From: Protonemura montana
Lineage: Eukaryota > Arthropoda > Insecta > Plecoptera > Nemouridae
Direction: 5' to 3'
Assembly (NCBI GenBank): GCA_947568835.1
Contig: OX387610.1
Coordinates: 14,055,001 to 14,119,000 of the forward strand
Length of the DNA: 64,000 bases
Part shown: one piece after another, positions 22,923 to 34,375 of the stretch
Position numbering within the stretch: the first letter of the stretch is position 1
Layout: the number at the start of each line of letters is the position of its first letter
Position numbers and translations under genes: made by a program
The notes under the pieces: generated by a model
The model's database searches: none
What the model saw: the letters and a program-made list of their open reading frames with translations, nothing else
Told to the model about the DNA's origin: nothing

Positions 22923-24883
22923 ATTTTATGTTAAGTCATGAATTCGTTTAGTTTTTCGCCGGTCTGATCCACATAAACTTGACTTCAACTTTGACCTATG
23001 AAAACCAGTAAATATTCACAATCAAATTTAAATATCTCATCTACAGTAGAACATATTATAAAGTATTTTAACTTGACCAAAAAAAAACTAACCCAGACTT
23101 CTCCCACTACTTAAACCAACTATAGACAATCATTACGAATTAAATATACTTTTATATCTGATATTACTCGTCGAGATCAAGGCTGGCAATCTTAAAATAA
23201 TCACACTGACAAACCGCAAAAAAAAAAAAAAAATCTTCAAAATAAAGTCGCTTCATTTTTACAACCTTTTTTTGACAAAGAGATGGTACGCTTGCATTGT
23301 AATTTATCAGAAAAAAAAACTAAATCGCATCAATCCATCATAATTATCAGCGTTCAATGACAATAGAAGATCACTTGAAAAATCTAAATTGGCCAATTTG
23401 AAGCGGATAATCACGGCCACTCATATTTTGACTCCACTTGTTTTTGTGCTGTCAAGGATTCTGCATCTTGGCAACATGTAAACATGCAGACCTGGGTTCG
23501 AGACAAGTCTAGGGTAATTTTTAAATCGTGCGCGACCATGAAAATCCTGGGACAAGGTTAAGAAAGTGAGAGCAGTTCGTAAAAGTGCTGCGTTTTGCAT
23601 CTCAAGACGCTTGTTTTGAATTAAATGACAAGAGGTATTTCTTGTTCTATAGGAAGTTGTTGGTACCTATTATATGAGCCATCTTGTTCTTGGATTTTTT
23701 TACACGTTTGTTCGCTCAGGAGTTGAGTCAGGAAATAAGGATGCTGTTGTCATGGAAGTTTGCACGAAATGCTTTTGTTTTAAAAATGATCTTGAATTAA
23801 TTTTGGATTTATAACGGAATCACGGTCTCTTTGTGTTAAGAAATCAACGTGGTTTCCAATATGCCGTGCAAAGAATATTTTCTAAAGAGATAAATAGCCA
23901 AAGCCTTCTGAATTTTATTGTTCCTCGTAAGTCTTTTGAGTTTAATTTTTACCAATTAACGAATGCTGTAAACCATTTTTAATTTTTTTTTTTGTAAACA
24001 GAAAGATTGCTTATATTTATAGTCAATCCCGTGAATGAAAAGTTTCAAAATGTTTGAATTTGGTATCTGATATGATATTTTAATTTACAAAAAATCTAAA
24101 ATAAATTCTGTAATTTCTTGACAAAGAAATATCTCGAATAATCTTAGATATCAATAGAATTCGCTTCTAATCAACGGTGACATAACCTAAAAAATAAATT
24201 TACATGCAATTTTTTCCAGCAAAACCAAAAAATATCACATTTTGAAATAAATTCCATTCAAGACTCACGACCATTTTGAATAATTGACAGTCAGAACGAA
24301 GAGGGCTGTGTGTTTGGGATCTTGTTTGGTTACTATCTTATTTACTTACAATCAAGAATGCTGTGGTCTTAAATTACATTAGTCTCCGCTAGGGTTTGAA
24401 ACGGTTTCTAAGGAGCCTATGTCATGTGATTCACAAAATGGCCTACTTGCATGCAATCCTGGCACCGAAATTAAAAGTAGATCATTTTTGTGTGATAGCT
24501 TTTGTGTTTTTACTGCTAAGACGGCTAGGTCGACGATAAATTCTAACCACGCACTAGAAATTGGCCGCAAATCTTTCAACGTTAGCACATAATAAAACCT
24601 AATAAGCAATAAGTTTCGTAGAATTGACAAAAAAATAGCTTTAAATGCAAGAAAATAGCAATTTTAAGTTTGCATCTTACTGGAAAAATTTATTATTTTG
24701 GCACTTAAAATTGTCAACACTTCCTATGTAAATTCCATGCCCATCATTTTAATGATTTAGCTATTTTTAACCAAAGTTTTGCGATATTTTTTAAATAGCA
24801 TAACAGTTGCCTTTATATATTTGCATAAAGTAAAAAAAAAACATATGAGTTTATCGTTTGAAACTGATCAATGAAGTTTTTTT
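22923..24883. other. Non-coding stretch
   Basis: No gene supported. At about 23492-23515, gacctgggttcgagacaagt has a B-box-like core and may be an old tRNA-derived scrap. Confidence 0.4.
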
Positions 24884-25185
24884 TTTTTTATTATTAACAA
24901 CACTATAACCGTCTCAAAAATTGATGCCCAAACGCGGACTCGAACCCCGATCTCCACCTATTCTCATCAATTCTCATTAAATACACTAAAATCGGCCCCA
25001 AAAGCCAGTGTCCAAGTAGCTCAATGGTTCAGAGCAACACCCGCGACAGGTGGAGATCGGGGTTCGAGTCCGCATTTGGGCACCAATTTTTGAGACGGTT
25101 ACAGTGTTGATAATAATAAAATACCCCGCGCATTGCAAGCGTTTGCAATTTAAAATACAGATTTCATCCTAAGTATATTTTTTTG
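24884..25185 (+). repeat. Composite head-to-head tRNA-like element, 1 unit
   Basis: A minus-oriented fragment (arm, B-box region, first part of a unit) is joined at about 24960 to a plus-oriented copy with head, one A-box unit, B box (ggttcgagtcc), arm and tail hairpin. The whole therefore folds back on itself over most of its length. The tail extends as catcctaagtat, and an acceptor-like tttttttgtttctcag follows. Confidence 0.88.
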
Positions 25186-25343
25186 TTTCTCAGCACGTAA
25201 AACATGTTTTAATTCTAAATAAAAGCTCCAACAAAGAGCAAATCCTGCGTCAACCTAGGCGTCTTAACTCTGAGAAAGCTGCAACTGACTGTTGGATAAT
25301 CAAAGAGATGTCGCCTCTGAATCGTTGCTGCTCATCATGGCTA

Positions 25344-25514
25344 TTATCTGCAGCTGATCTGGACCATCGCACCACCAGCACCACCAGCAGCTCGAAATGG
25401 TTCAAATAAAGGAATACTCAAGACGTAGAAGTCACTGTAGTGAAACGATACCGATGTCGTTATCTCCTGAATAACCAGACTTTTATATGAGATTCGATTC
25501 TGTGAAATCTCCTC
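25344..25514 (-). CDS. Coding-like C-terminal segment, unrecognised
   Basis: Fifty-six open codons ending in a stop. The composition is protein-like (HYSDFYVLSIPLFEPFRAAG and a Gly/Ala-rich stretch). An acceptor-like AG lies just upstream (taacataccag) with a weak pyrimidine tract, so it could be a last exon of a minus-strand gene. The frame continues by accident into the adjacent 5S-headed SINE. No family recognised. Confidence 0.18.
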   Translation of the reverse strand, partial: EEISQNRISYKSLVIQEITTSVSFHYSDFYVLSIPLFEPFRAAGGAGGAMVQISCR

Positions 25515-25539
25515 TGGTATGTTACCATTAAAAGAGTCC

Positions 25540-26257
25540 GAGCGGCTTGAAGTGTTGGAAACACTGTTCCTTGTGAGATCACTGAAGTTAAGCAACACTG
25601 CGCTGGGTCTGTTATTGGATGGATGACCATCATACACATGACCAGTTCTGTTCGGGAGAGAGGTTGGAGGGATGACAGTTAAGCAACACTGCGCTGGGTC
25701 AGGTATTGGATGGGTAACCATCATACACATGACCAGTTCTGTTTGGGAGAGAGGTTGGAGGGATGAAAGTTAAGCAACACTGCGCTGGGTCAGGTATTGG
25801 ATGGGTGACCATCATACACATGACCAGTTCTGTTCGGGAGAGAGGTTGGAGGGATGACAGTTAAGCAACACTGCGCTGGGCTAGGTTTTAGATGGGTGAC
25901 CATCATACACATGACCAGTTCTGTTTGGGAGAGAGGTTGTAGGGATGAAAGTTAAGCAACACTGCGCTGGGTCAGGTATTGGATGGGTAACCATCATACG
26001 CATGACCAGTTCTGTTCGGGAGAGAGGTTGGAGGGATAAAAGTTAGTATAACTTAACTCGTCTTGCTTATCAACCTCTCGACAGCAACTTCACTCGCCTT
26101 GCTTATCAACCTCTCGACAGCATGGATTTGTGGAGGAATCCTGTTGTTCGCGTTGTACCGTCCTTCGGAAGGGACGTTAAGCCGGTGATCCCCTTAGTCT
26201 TCGACAGGAGTAGGCTACGTGCCGGCACTAGGTTTTAACTCCTTCCTTCTAGCTAAA
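25540..26257 (+). repeat. 5S-headed SINE, 5 tandem 5S units
   Basis: Head (cttgaagtgttggaaacac), five 91-bp units, two 36-bp units and most of the core. It is truncated in the tail at ccttccttctag. A rare copy with a small 36-bp duplication. Confidence 0.93.
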
Positions 26258-27589
26258 TAAATCAATTAATATTTTTATGAAATTTTTAATTCTATGAGAA
26301 CTCAGCGCCCGGGTTGGATCCCTTTTTTCTACTATAAGTAGATGTACTTCCATTTGAAAACAATTTTGAAAAAAAGCAGCGGCTCTGCATGCAAATTTAA
26401 AACGAAACTCCTAGTGTCCTTTCCTGAGAAAAAAACTGTATATTAAATCAAAAATCTGCGGACAGATTTTCTGCATTCTTTCAAAACAATCTTTCTTCTG
26501 TTCTGGTCAGAATATTTCCAGAATGTGGTGCACAAGTCCGGGAAGGGGAAGAGAATATTAACCCTCTGATAAACATCGTAAAGATGTCATGATATTATGT
26601 AGGGGTGGACTTTTTCCCCATTTATACAGAAGCTCTTTGCCTTTTTTTTCTTTCGCCCTTCAAGATTAATGCATGCCAGTTTTATGGGAGACGTTTCGAA
26701 ACTTTTCTTGCAAGTCAGAGAAAAACTCTCCATGGTTTCAGGGGTTCTTTTCTAATGAATTACAAGATCAGATTCTGCATTGGAATGATTCCTGAATAAA
26801 GTCTAGACTAAAATCACGTTGTCTTCTTCGAGTATCGAACTGCGATCGTTTAGATCGGAAGAAACAGAGCAGAAAATAAATGATTAACAATAAAATTACA
26901 CAATTCTTGTAACAATACTATAGTGATTTGCTTTCAAGTGGTCAAAGAAAACGGGAAATCTCGTCGAACGTAATGGATATGGATTAATAAAGAAGTGGAA
27001 AAAAGAATTATAGAATCGCATTTCCGTGATTTCAAAAAGAAATCACTGCAAGTTGATCGTTATCGAGTTGTAGGCAAGAAAGTGTCCACAGGAAAAAAAA
27101 CTGTGGAACAGAACCTTTCCATTTCATCCAATTAGTTTGATTTAAAAACATGTAAAATAGCTCCCAAACAACAGCAAAAACATATGTAATTGAATTATAT
27201 TTCACCACAAATCTCTGTGATCTAATTATTAAATTGGTTACGCTGCGGTTATACAAATAAGAAATATGTATAGTTTTGATATCTAAATTATATCGATTTC
27301 CTTAAAAATGATAACAAACAAAAGAGAGAAATTCTTCGGAAATGAATGCAACATAGCGGAACTAATATTCTTCTTCAACATAAAATGCAGAGTCATTTCA
27401 CGAGACACTTTACCAAGAAGCAAACAATACACCAAGAAATAACTTTAAAAAAAAAGTACTCCAATTTTTTTCAACAGAACGTGTCTAAAATTTGATGGTT
27501 AAACCTTCTCGACACCGTCAGAGTTGGAATGACAATACTTTTAACTGACATGAAATAGCGTATTCCAGGCACGCACCGTTTAACGGCAC
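26258..27589. other. Non-coding stretch
   Basis: No exon recognised. The sequence is AT-rich. Confidence 0.5.
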
Positions 27590-27880
27590 CTACCGTTCTA
27601 CGACGCAGTGCGTCGTCGTTAAACCCATTCTCATCAACATATCACCGCTTGCTTTACGACGTTCGATGGATACGCAACGTAATAAAAAGGCGACGCGGCG
27701 TCTGTCAAAGTTGGGCGTCGTTTTATTGGAGCGTCGGTGGCGTCGTCTGTTTGACGTCGCTAGGATATTGTGTGTGTGTCCAATGCCAAATGACGTCGGG
27801 TTTTGTTGTTTCCTTTTTGTAAGTCGGGGTAAAGTAGATTTTGTTGAAAGCATATTCTGTGAATAGGGCTGTCCAAAGTC
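27590..27880. promoter_or_regulatory. CG-dinucleotide-rich patch
   Basis: A block of about 290 bases dense in cg, especially gtcg/cgac (gacgtcg, gcgtcg, tcgtcg), in otherwise AT-rich and cg-poor DNA. The same flavour recurs at 52790-52985 upstream of the BAIAP2-like start exon. It may mark an unmethylated promoter or an internal start site. Both strands are open for about 65-100 codons, but that follows from composition. Confidence 0.35.
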
Positions 27881-29035
27881 GGGGCTGTTCATTGCTTGGG
27901 AAGGTTTGTGTTAATATGTAAGTTTATTATATTCTGGTTTGAATGTCAAAAAGAATGAGCGTAGCGACAGTCTGACAGATCGAAATTTCTTGTTTTCTTA
28001 GCAAATTTAGCGCCAAAGTGGCCAAAAAAACAAAAAAAATTGTTGTAAAAAAAAATGCGAAGTTAATGTTTATGCATAAGAGCATTAAAAAATATATATA
28101 TATTCGGCAAAATTTGCTTAAATTGTGTCACTTGCACGAATTCAGATAAAAAAATATACCAAAAGAAAATTGATTTTACAAGAAAAAAAAAAAATTTAGT
28201 ATTTATTTATTTTAAAATGAACCATATATCGGTCCAAAAAATTTTAAGATTTTTTGGAAATTTCATCATAATCGATCCGGCCATTTCTTTGCTAAAGAAA
28301 TAATTAAACAAACAAAACAATACGGGTTTTCACAGAAATTATTTGCGTACTTTGTCAGGTTAATTTGCAGAGATTATTACTTAAATTTTTCAGCGCCCTA
28401 TCATGAAAAAAATAAGCCTCGGAAGTCAGTTAAGTTAGCATGACCATAAAAATATCTGCTAAAAATTAAAACGATTTTGCTGTGATTTTGCACCAATTTG
28501 CACCCCTAAAGCTTATGAGTTCAAATGAGTCCGAATCTAGCACCCAGAGTACACTATACCATTCTTGGCATGATGTCTTAATATTTTCCTCTGGTGGTCG
28601 CCATAGCTTATAAAACTTTGCCTGCCATCCACTTTATGCACCGAAAATTGTAAGTGCTTCTAGCCATTAAATTAATACAAAACGGAGATGTACAACTCGC
28701 AGAATTGTACAAAAATAACGGCCCATTTTAATAAATCAGCAAAGAAAACTTGAACCAACTTAGACAAAGTTTTGCCTGCAAATCTCCACAACAAACGCTC
28801 ATAAAATCAGTTATAACGCCGCACAAAAACCATTGATTGGTCAAAGGGTCAGCGTCATCGACAAATACTGCTTTAATATCGCAATTTGCAGGCCGATATC
28901 GTTCCTAATTTACCGCTACCCTGACACTTGGCTGAACAACAACTTGAATTCATTGTTTGGCATCGCCACCTTGTAAGATTACCATAAGCTAAACGGCACA
29001 CACCCAAGTCATACATGGGTCGAAGGACAATACTC
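27881..29035. other. Non-coding stretch
   Basis: AT-rich; no gene or known repeat seen. Confidence 0.5.
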
Positions 29036-29600
29036 TACCCGTGGTAACATAAGATAGCAGAATTGAGAAGCTTTGTCAGGCGATCTTAGCATCTCCATGG
29101 CTACCAAACGTTGAATCTACCATTGAATCTCCTATGCTAGGCCATGATATACCCGTGGTAACATAAGATAGCAGAATTGAGAAGCTCTGTCAGGCGATCT
29201 TAGCATCTTCATGGCTACCAAACATTGAATCTACCATTGCACCTCCTATGCTAGGCCATGATATACCCGTGGTAACATAAGATAGCAGAATTGAGAAGCT
29301 CTGTCAGGCGATCTCAGCATCTCCATGGCTACCAAACGTTGAATCAACCATTGAACCTCCTATGCTAGACCATGATATACCCGTGGTAACATAAGATAGC
29401 AGAATTGAGAAGCTCTGTCAGGCGATCTCAGCATATCCATGGCTACCAAACGTTGAATCTACCATTGAACCTCCTATGCCAGGACATGATATACCCGTGG
29501 TAACATAAGATAGCAGAATTGAGAAGCTCTGTCAGGCGATCTCAGCATCTCCATGGCAACCAAACGTTGAATCTACCATTGAACCTCCTATGCTAGGAAC
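29036..29600. repeat. 114-bp tandem repeat, 5 copies
   Basis: The motif acccgtggtaacataag recurs at about 29038, 29151, 29265, 29379 and 29493. Units are nearly identical, differing by single bases. Each contains gatctcagcatctccatgg. Not related by eye to the other arrays. Confidence 0.95.
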
Positions 29601-30103
29601 GGCGGGTAAGTCACGTGCTACGCGAATATGCGCTGAGATTTTGATCGATTTGATTACATCGTCTCGGCGAATGGTCTTATTGTCTGCGGTGTAAAGTAAA
29701 GACAGGTATTTCGGCCACACCTGACACGTTGGCTTTATATGTGCTGTCACGTACAGACATAACACTTGTTTGTATCATATGTCACAACATACAAACCCAA
29801 TCAAACATTGTCATTAGACAACGCGACGCGTGTGAGTTCGGCACGTAGGTTTCAAATAGTTCAGGTGAAATTTAACTGCGTCTGATGTTTCATAGGACGC
29901 CTAGATTATAAGTTCATTTGTTGCGATCATAAAATAGATTTGTTTTTCAGTTAAAATGTCATTAGATTCCGGGTTAACCAACTTATCAATAATTGACGTA
30001 GAATACCAATTTTTTTTTTTGTTATTCGAAATAATGATTTTTATCCTTGTGCAAAATCCTTGTTCAAAATACCATAAAACGTGCAAAACCGTTACAAATC
30101 TGT
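29601..30103. other. Non-coding stretch
   Basis: No gene supported. A 77-codon minus-strand frame ends in the last 114-bp unit and is not considered coding. Confidence 0.45.
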
Positions 30104-30606
30104 GCTGTCGAGAGGTTGATAAGCAAGGCGAGTGAAGTTGATGTACTAATTTTCATCCCTCCAACCTCTCTCCCGAACAGAACTGGTCATGAGTATGATG
30201 GTCACCCATCCAATACCTGACTCAGCGCTGTGTTGCTTAACTTTCATCCCTCCAACCTCTCTCCCGAACAGAACTGGTCATGTGTATGATGGTCACCCAT
30301 CATATACCTGACCCAGCGCAGTGTTGCTTAACTTTCATCCCTCCAACCTCTCTCCCGAACAGAACTGGTCATGTGTATGTTGGTCACCCATCCAATACCT
30401 GACTCAGCTCAGTGTTGCTTAACTTTCATCCCTCCAACCTCTCTCCCGAACAGAACTGGTCATGTGTATGATGGTCACCCATCCAATACCTGACCCAGCG
30501 CAGTGTTACTTAACTTTCATCCCTCCAACCTCTCTCACGAACAGAACTGGTCATGTGTATGATGGTCACCCATTCAATACCTGACCCAGCGCAGTGTTGT
30601 TTAATA
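30104..30606 (-). repeat. 5S-headed SINE fragment, 5 tandem 5S units
   Basis: Minus-strand copy truncated at both ends. It begins in the 36-bp unit (no core or tail) and ends inside the outermost 5S unit (no head). Five 91-bp units remain. Confidence 0.92.
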
Positions 30607-32125
30607 TACAAAAACTCAGCTCACATAGATTAGTTTAAATTTATTTCCAGCTAAATTAAGACAGGCTTTTTTTTTAAGTGTTGTTAGTTATTTCGTTCAA
30701 TTCACATCGAATGTGGTATTAAAATATCAATTTTTTACGCCCAAAAAACCTTAACCTTATATCCCTGTGATTTTCAAATATCAACGCAATTTGTCGAACG
30801 TGTTGAGAGCAAATTTGCCGAATGCAACAATTCACATGCAGTCGTAAACAGCAAAATCAATTTGATCGTAAAACCAACCTTAAATCTCACGCCGCAGGTG
30901 AAAGGACTCGCCATAAATGTAGTGCTGCGAGCAGATTTATTTGCTAATACTTCAATTGATTAGCAAACCTCGTGAAAATACCTTTAAAACAGCTTTAATT
31001 TACCACAAAAACCCTTGATATTCCAAACTATAACCAGAAAAAAATTCTAAATAACAGTCATATTTCTCGCATATGGACCTCAAAAACGGCACGTTTTACA
31101 TTTGCAAGGAAACGATCGGCTTACCAAATGTAATTACGTGCTGTCTGACGTGTCCTTAAGCCTTAATTACAGGCGCGTGATAATCATGCTCGTGCATGCA
31201 TTTGATTGATTGATTATCTCATATTCAGAGATAGATTGAAGATTGTGTTCCAGAGAAGATGACCATGAAGTAGATCGAACAATGACTAACGTATTGGAAG
31301 TGTATTCATGCTTGATGGCTTTATAGTGGTTGAGGAAGGAGGTTGGCTTTATAACACTTGATTTTATTTATAACTATTATAGCATTAATTCCGCCTCTTT
31401 GATTTTTGCATCTTAAAGTAGCTCTTCGCCTGAAGGACTTTCGCTGTAATTTTACTTTCACTCGACTCGCGGTCGCAGCTTGGCATAGTGGCTTATTTCT
31501 GACGTTAATTGATGTTGTTAATTTGGTTGCAGTGTTTTGAGCTAAAAGAAGTATAATAGCACAATGTTTTGTTCTGTTTGTTAAAATGTTTGGTTCAATT
31601 AATAGATATAGAGTAATTAAAAACGATTGGAACGAACCAGCATGTACACATGGTTCTGTGGAAATGGGTACAAAAGGTACTTAAAATTGAATGTCACATT
31701 TTTTTGTAATATCTTATCAGATTCCCACTTATATTTGTGTTACATTTCAGAACATAGTATTTTACTGGAACACCTTTAGGGGTGGCAATGTAGTTCTAAG
31801 ACATGGTGTAAATAAGATTAAATAAAGCGGAAGAAGACCTTTGTAAAATGGCGTTGTAGATTCTAATTTAGTGAAAAATAAGATTTAAAAAAAAAAACAC
31901 GAAACTACGTTAATTTGAGATGCAAAGAAACTTGTTTCTGCCTATGTTTTTTAAACTATTTAAATATATCTGACAGATAGGAAAACATATGCAAAATGAA
32001 GGTTGTTTCGTTTAGTTTTGCCATCCGATCAAAGTGGCCGTGTGTTTGTTTCCCTTTCAAACGTCAAACGAGGGGTAAAATCGATTCTTTTTGTGACAGG
32101 GTGAGTTCAGCAAACTTGTTCGTAA
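30607..32125. other. Upstream region of the 32126 gene
   Basis: No earlier exon was recognised. The last 150 bases are less AT-rich and may hold the promoter and leader of the gene that starts at 32126. No TATA box is obvious. Confidence 0.4.
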
Positions 32126-32349
32126 ATGGAAACCCGTGAAACGGTTACGGAAGTGAAACTAGATGAAACTTCTAAGATGGAAAAAAGCGTGGATATCGTA
32201 GAAGATGTGAGAGATCTTACGACGAAAGTGAGACATAGTCAATGTCCGATCATCAAGGTTGTCCAAAATCAAATAGCAAGATTTATGAAAGACGAGACAG
32301 ACTTTGACGGTGACTTCCAGTCATCGAACTTGCGGTCGCTTCCCGAAAG
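32126..32349 (+). CDS. Small single-pass membrane protein, exon 1
   Basis: ATG at 32126 (taaatgg context) opens 74 codons plus two bases and ends at a donor (gaaag then gtacga). The encoded part is charged and probably cytosolic: METRETVTEVKLDETSK, an acidic/basic stretch with VEDVRDLTTKVRH, and DETDFDGDF near the end. It joins in phase to exon 2 at 33408, where the membrane segment lies, giving a 142-residue product in total. I do not recognise the family. The gene sits inside the BAIAP2-like intron on the opposite strand. Confidence 0.6.
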
Positions 32350-32452
32350 GTACGACCAACGAATCCGTTTTACTAGACGTTGTTAAAAAAACTACGGGGC
32401 AATGTAGATATATTACGTCATATGACATAGTTTTCTTTTAGTAGAGAGTTGA

Positions 32453-32988
32453 TGATTGATTGATTTGTGGTGTTTAACGACGCGCTGTTTTGACATCTGG
32501 CCGTGCGGCGCTGATCTAATGGCGTCGGTGAATGAGTGGATGATGATGAACCTAATCTAGCCTAGAAACGAGGAGGGGAAACCTGGTGTCGGCACGTAGC
32601 CTACTCCTGTCGAAGACCAAGGGGACCACCGGCTTAACGTCCCTTCCGAAGGACGGTACAACTCGAACAACAGGATTCCTCCACAAATCCATGCTGTCGA
32701 GAGGTTGATAAGCAAGTCGAGTGAAGTTGCTGTCGAGAGGTTGATAAGCAAGGCGAGTAAAGTTGCTGTCGAGAGGTTGATAAGCAAGGCGAGTGAAGTT
32801 GGTGTCGAGAGGTTGATAAGCAAGGCGAGTGAAGTTGGTGTCGAGAGGTTGATAAGCAAGGCGAGTGAAGTTGCTGTCGAGAGGTTGATAAGCAAGGCGA
32901 GTGAAGTTGCTGTCGAGAGGTTGATAAGCAAGTCGAGTGAAGTTGCTGTCGAGAGGTTGATAAACAAGGCGAGTGAAGTTGGGGATGC
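32453..32988 (-). repeat. 5S-headed SINE derivative, 36-bp array (8 copies)
   Basis: Minus-strand copy. It has the (tgat)n-tggtgtttaacgacgc end, tail and Deu-like core, then eight or so copies of a 36-bp unit (ttgataagcaaggcgagtga). No 5S units or head remain. Because 36 is a multiple of three, four long frames are open across it on both strands. None is a gene. Confidence 0.93.
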
Positions 32989-33235
32989 CACATGACACTC
33001 ACTGGTTATTTAGAAGTAATTTTACAAGAGTATTTCTTTGAAATAGAAGAATGATGTCTGAAAAACTAAATCCATCCGCCTCCTTGTCCCATATCTTAAA
33101 TTTTTGGGGTTACTTAAGTTATCTAAAATGTCAGAATCAAAATAAAATAATTTTTGTTTGGGTTTTTTTATTAAAAACCTCCAAAAATGATTGCAAATTA
33201 GCAAACTGCACGAAGTTATTAAAGTGGTAACATAA

Positions 33236-33390
33236 TTTTATTATTATCAACACTATAACTGTCTCAAAAATCGGGGTTCGTGTCCGCGTTTGGGCATCAA
33301 TTTTTGAGACGGTTATAGTGTTGATAATAATAAAATACCCCGCGTATTGCAAGCGTTTGCAATCTAAATAAGATTTCATCCTGGTCATAT
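33236..33390 (+). repeat. Fold-back tRNA-like element abutting a splice acceptor
   Basis: The left arm (attatcaacactataactg) joins straight to a partial B-box region (cggggttcgtgtccgcg) and the right arm (tttgagacggttatagtg), followed by the hairpin and aataagatttcatcctg. The A-box part is missing, leaving mostly inverted repeat. It ends just before the pyrimidine tract of the acceptor at 33407. Confidence 0.88.
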
Positions 33391-33407
33391 TATTATTTTC
33401 CTTTCAG

Positions 33408-33612
33408 TTTCTCCTTCGATCTACGGGGTGACAGAGCTCGTCAGGTCATTCTGCTCCTGCTCCTGGTTTTGTTCCTGTACTTCCTGACCAGATGCCTCTG
33501 CGGAGGCGACAATCTTGCAGGCTCCGAACATTCCAAGATCTGCTACTGGCCAATATTCAACTTTTACAACCTGTCCTCGCAAAAGTCACGAGGTAGTCAA
33601 TTCCACTCCTAA
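33408..33612 (+). CDS. Small single-pass membrane protein, exon 2
   Basis: Acceptor attattttcctttcag precedes 68 codons ending in taa. It encodes SFSFDLRGDRARQ followed by a leucine-rich membrane segment (VILLLLLVLFLYFLTRC, product residues 88-104), then CGGDNLAGSEHSKICYWPIF and a short polar tail. Arg/Lys before the segment and a Cys-containing tail after it fit a type II orientation with the N terminus in the cytosol, which is inference. An alternative donor (cacgag then gtagtc, 33593) lies 20 bases before the stop, so the protein could continue into further exons. A candidate polyadenylation signal is at 33872. Family unknown. Confidence 0.6.
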
Positions 33613-33871
33613 AAATGTCCACCACATATTGGCCAATTTGTAAAGCTATAGTTTCTGATCTCATTGCATTATGTCAAGATAAAATATACTTAAATGTTTT
33701 CACTTTCTTTTAAGTTTTGTTATGCGATGGACTGGAATATTGGAGCTGATTTGCATGATCTTCCATGCGTTCCAAGTTAAATTCAATTAAATCCCTTACG
33801 CTCGGACCCATTTTCTTTGCCATCTACTACTTTTGCCATTTTATTTTAAAATTTTAACAATTTTCTTTGTA

Positions 33872-33877
33872 AATAAA
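33872..33877 (+). terminator. Candidate polyadenylation signal (aataaa)
   Basis: Lies 260 bases past the stop of the 32126 gene. Plausible, but AT-rich DNA yields such hexamers often. Confidence 0.3.
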
Positions 33878-34062
33878 AATTGTCCTTTTCAGTTCATTAC
33901 ATATTTCCAAAAACTAAAAAAAAAATACAATCACGTTCTTAGCGACCAGTTTTGCAAGGCTTTTACCACGGAGATGAACTCAAATTTGCCTGGCAGTTAT
34001 CTTTTTTAAAAGTAAATTTAAAAACTCTATTTAAACGTCAAATAAAGTTATTAAAAAATCCA
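33878..34062. other. Non-coding stretch
   Basis: Downstream flank of the 32126 gene, nothing else seen. Confidence 0.4.
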
Positions 34063-34185
34063 ACAGCAGGTTTCCCCTCCTTCCTTCTAGACAAGGTTAA
34101 GTTCATCATCATCCACTCATTCACCGACGCCATTAGACCAGCGCCACACGACCCGTTATCAAAACAGTACGCCATTAACCAATAA
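34063..34185 (+). repeat. 5S-headed SINE, 3' fragment
   Basis: Starts in the core (caggtttcccctccttcc) and ends near gtacgccattaaccaa. 5'-truncated. Confidence 0.85.
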
Positions 34186-34324
34186 AAAAATATTTTAGCT
34201 ATGAAAATGTGCCATCATATCCCAGCTAGGCTCACACATTGGCAACTAACCCCTAGATTAACCGTTAGTAAAACAAAACCAATTCTTAAATTCCCCAAAC
34301 CTCTTCCTCATTCTACGGTGCCGT

Positions 34325-34375
34325 ACGCACAAGCGCACGCACAAGCGCACGCACAAGCGCACGCACTCTGCGTTC
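34325..34375. repeat. 12-bp tandem repeat (acaagcgcacgc)
   Basis: About three and a half perfect copies, CG-rich against AT-rich flanks. Confidence 0.88.

Larger units (their letters stand above)
32350..33407 (+). other. Intron of the 32126 gene
   Basis: A 1058-base GT-AG intron containing a 36-bp-array SINE copy (32453-32988) and a fold-back tRNA-like element (33236-33390). The latter ends within about 20 bases of the acceptor. Confidence 0.6.

Noticed and set aside
8495-29600. CRISPR arrays
   Set aside because: The regular arrays are head-to-tail tandem repeats without unique spacers, in an animal-like genome.
32552-33002. Frames of 96 to 148 codons within the intron of the 32126 gene
   Set aside because: They follow the 36-bp units and SINE core on both strands, not a gene.
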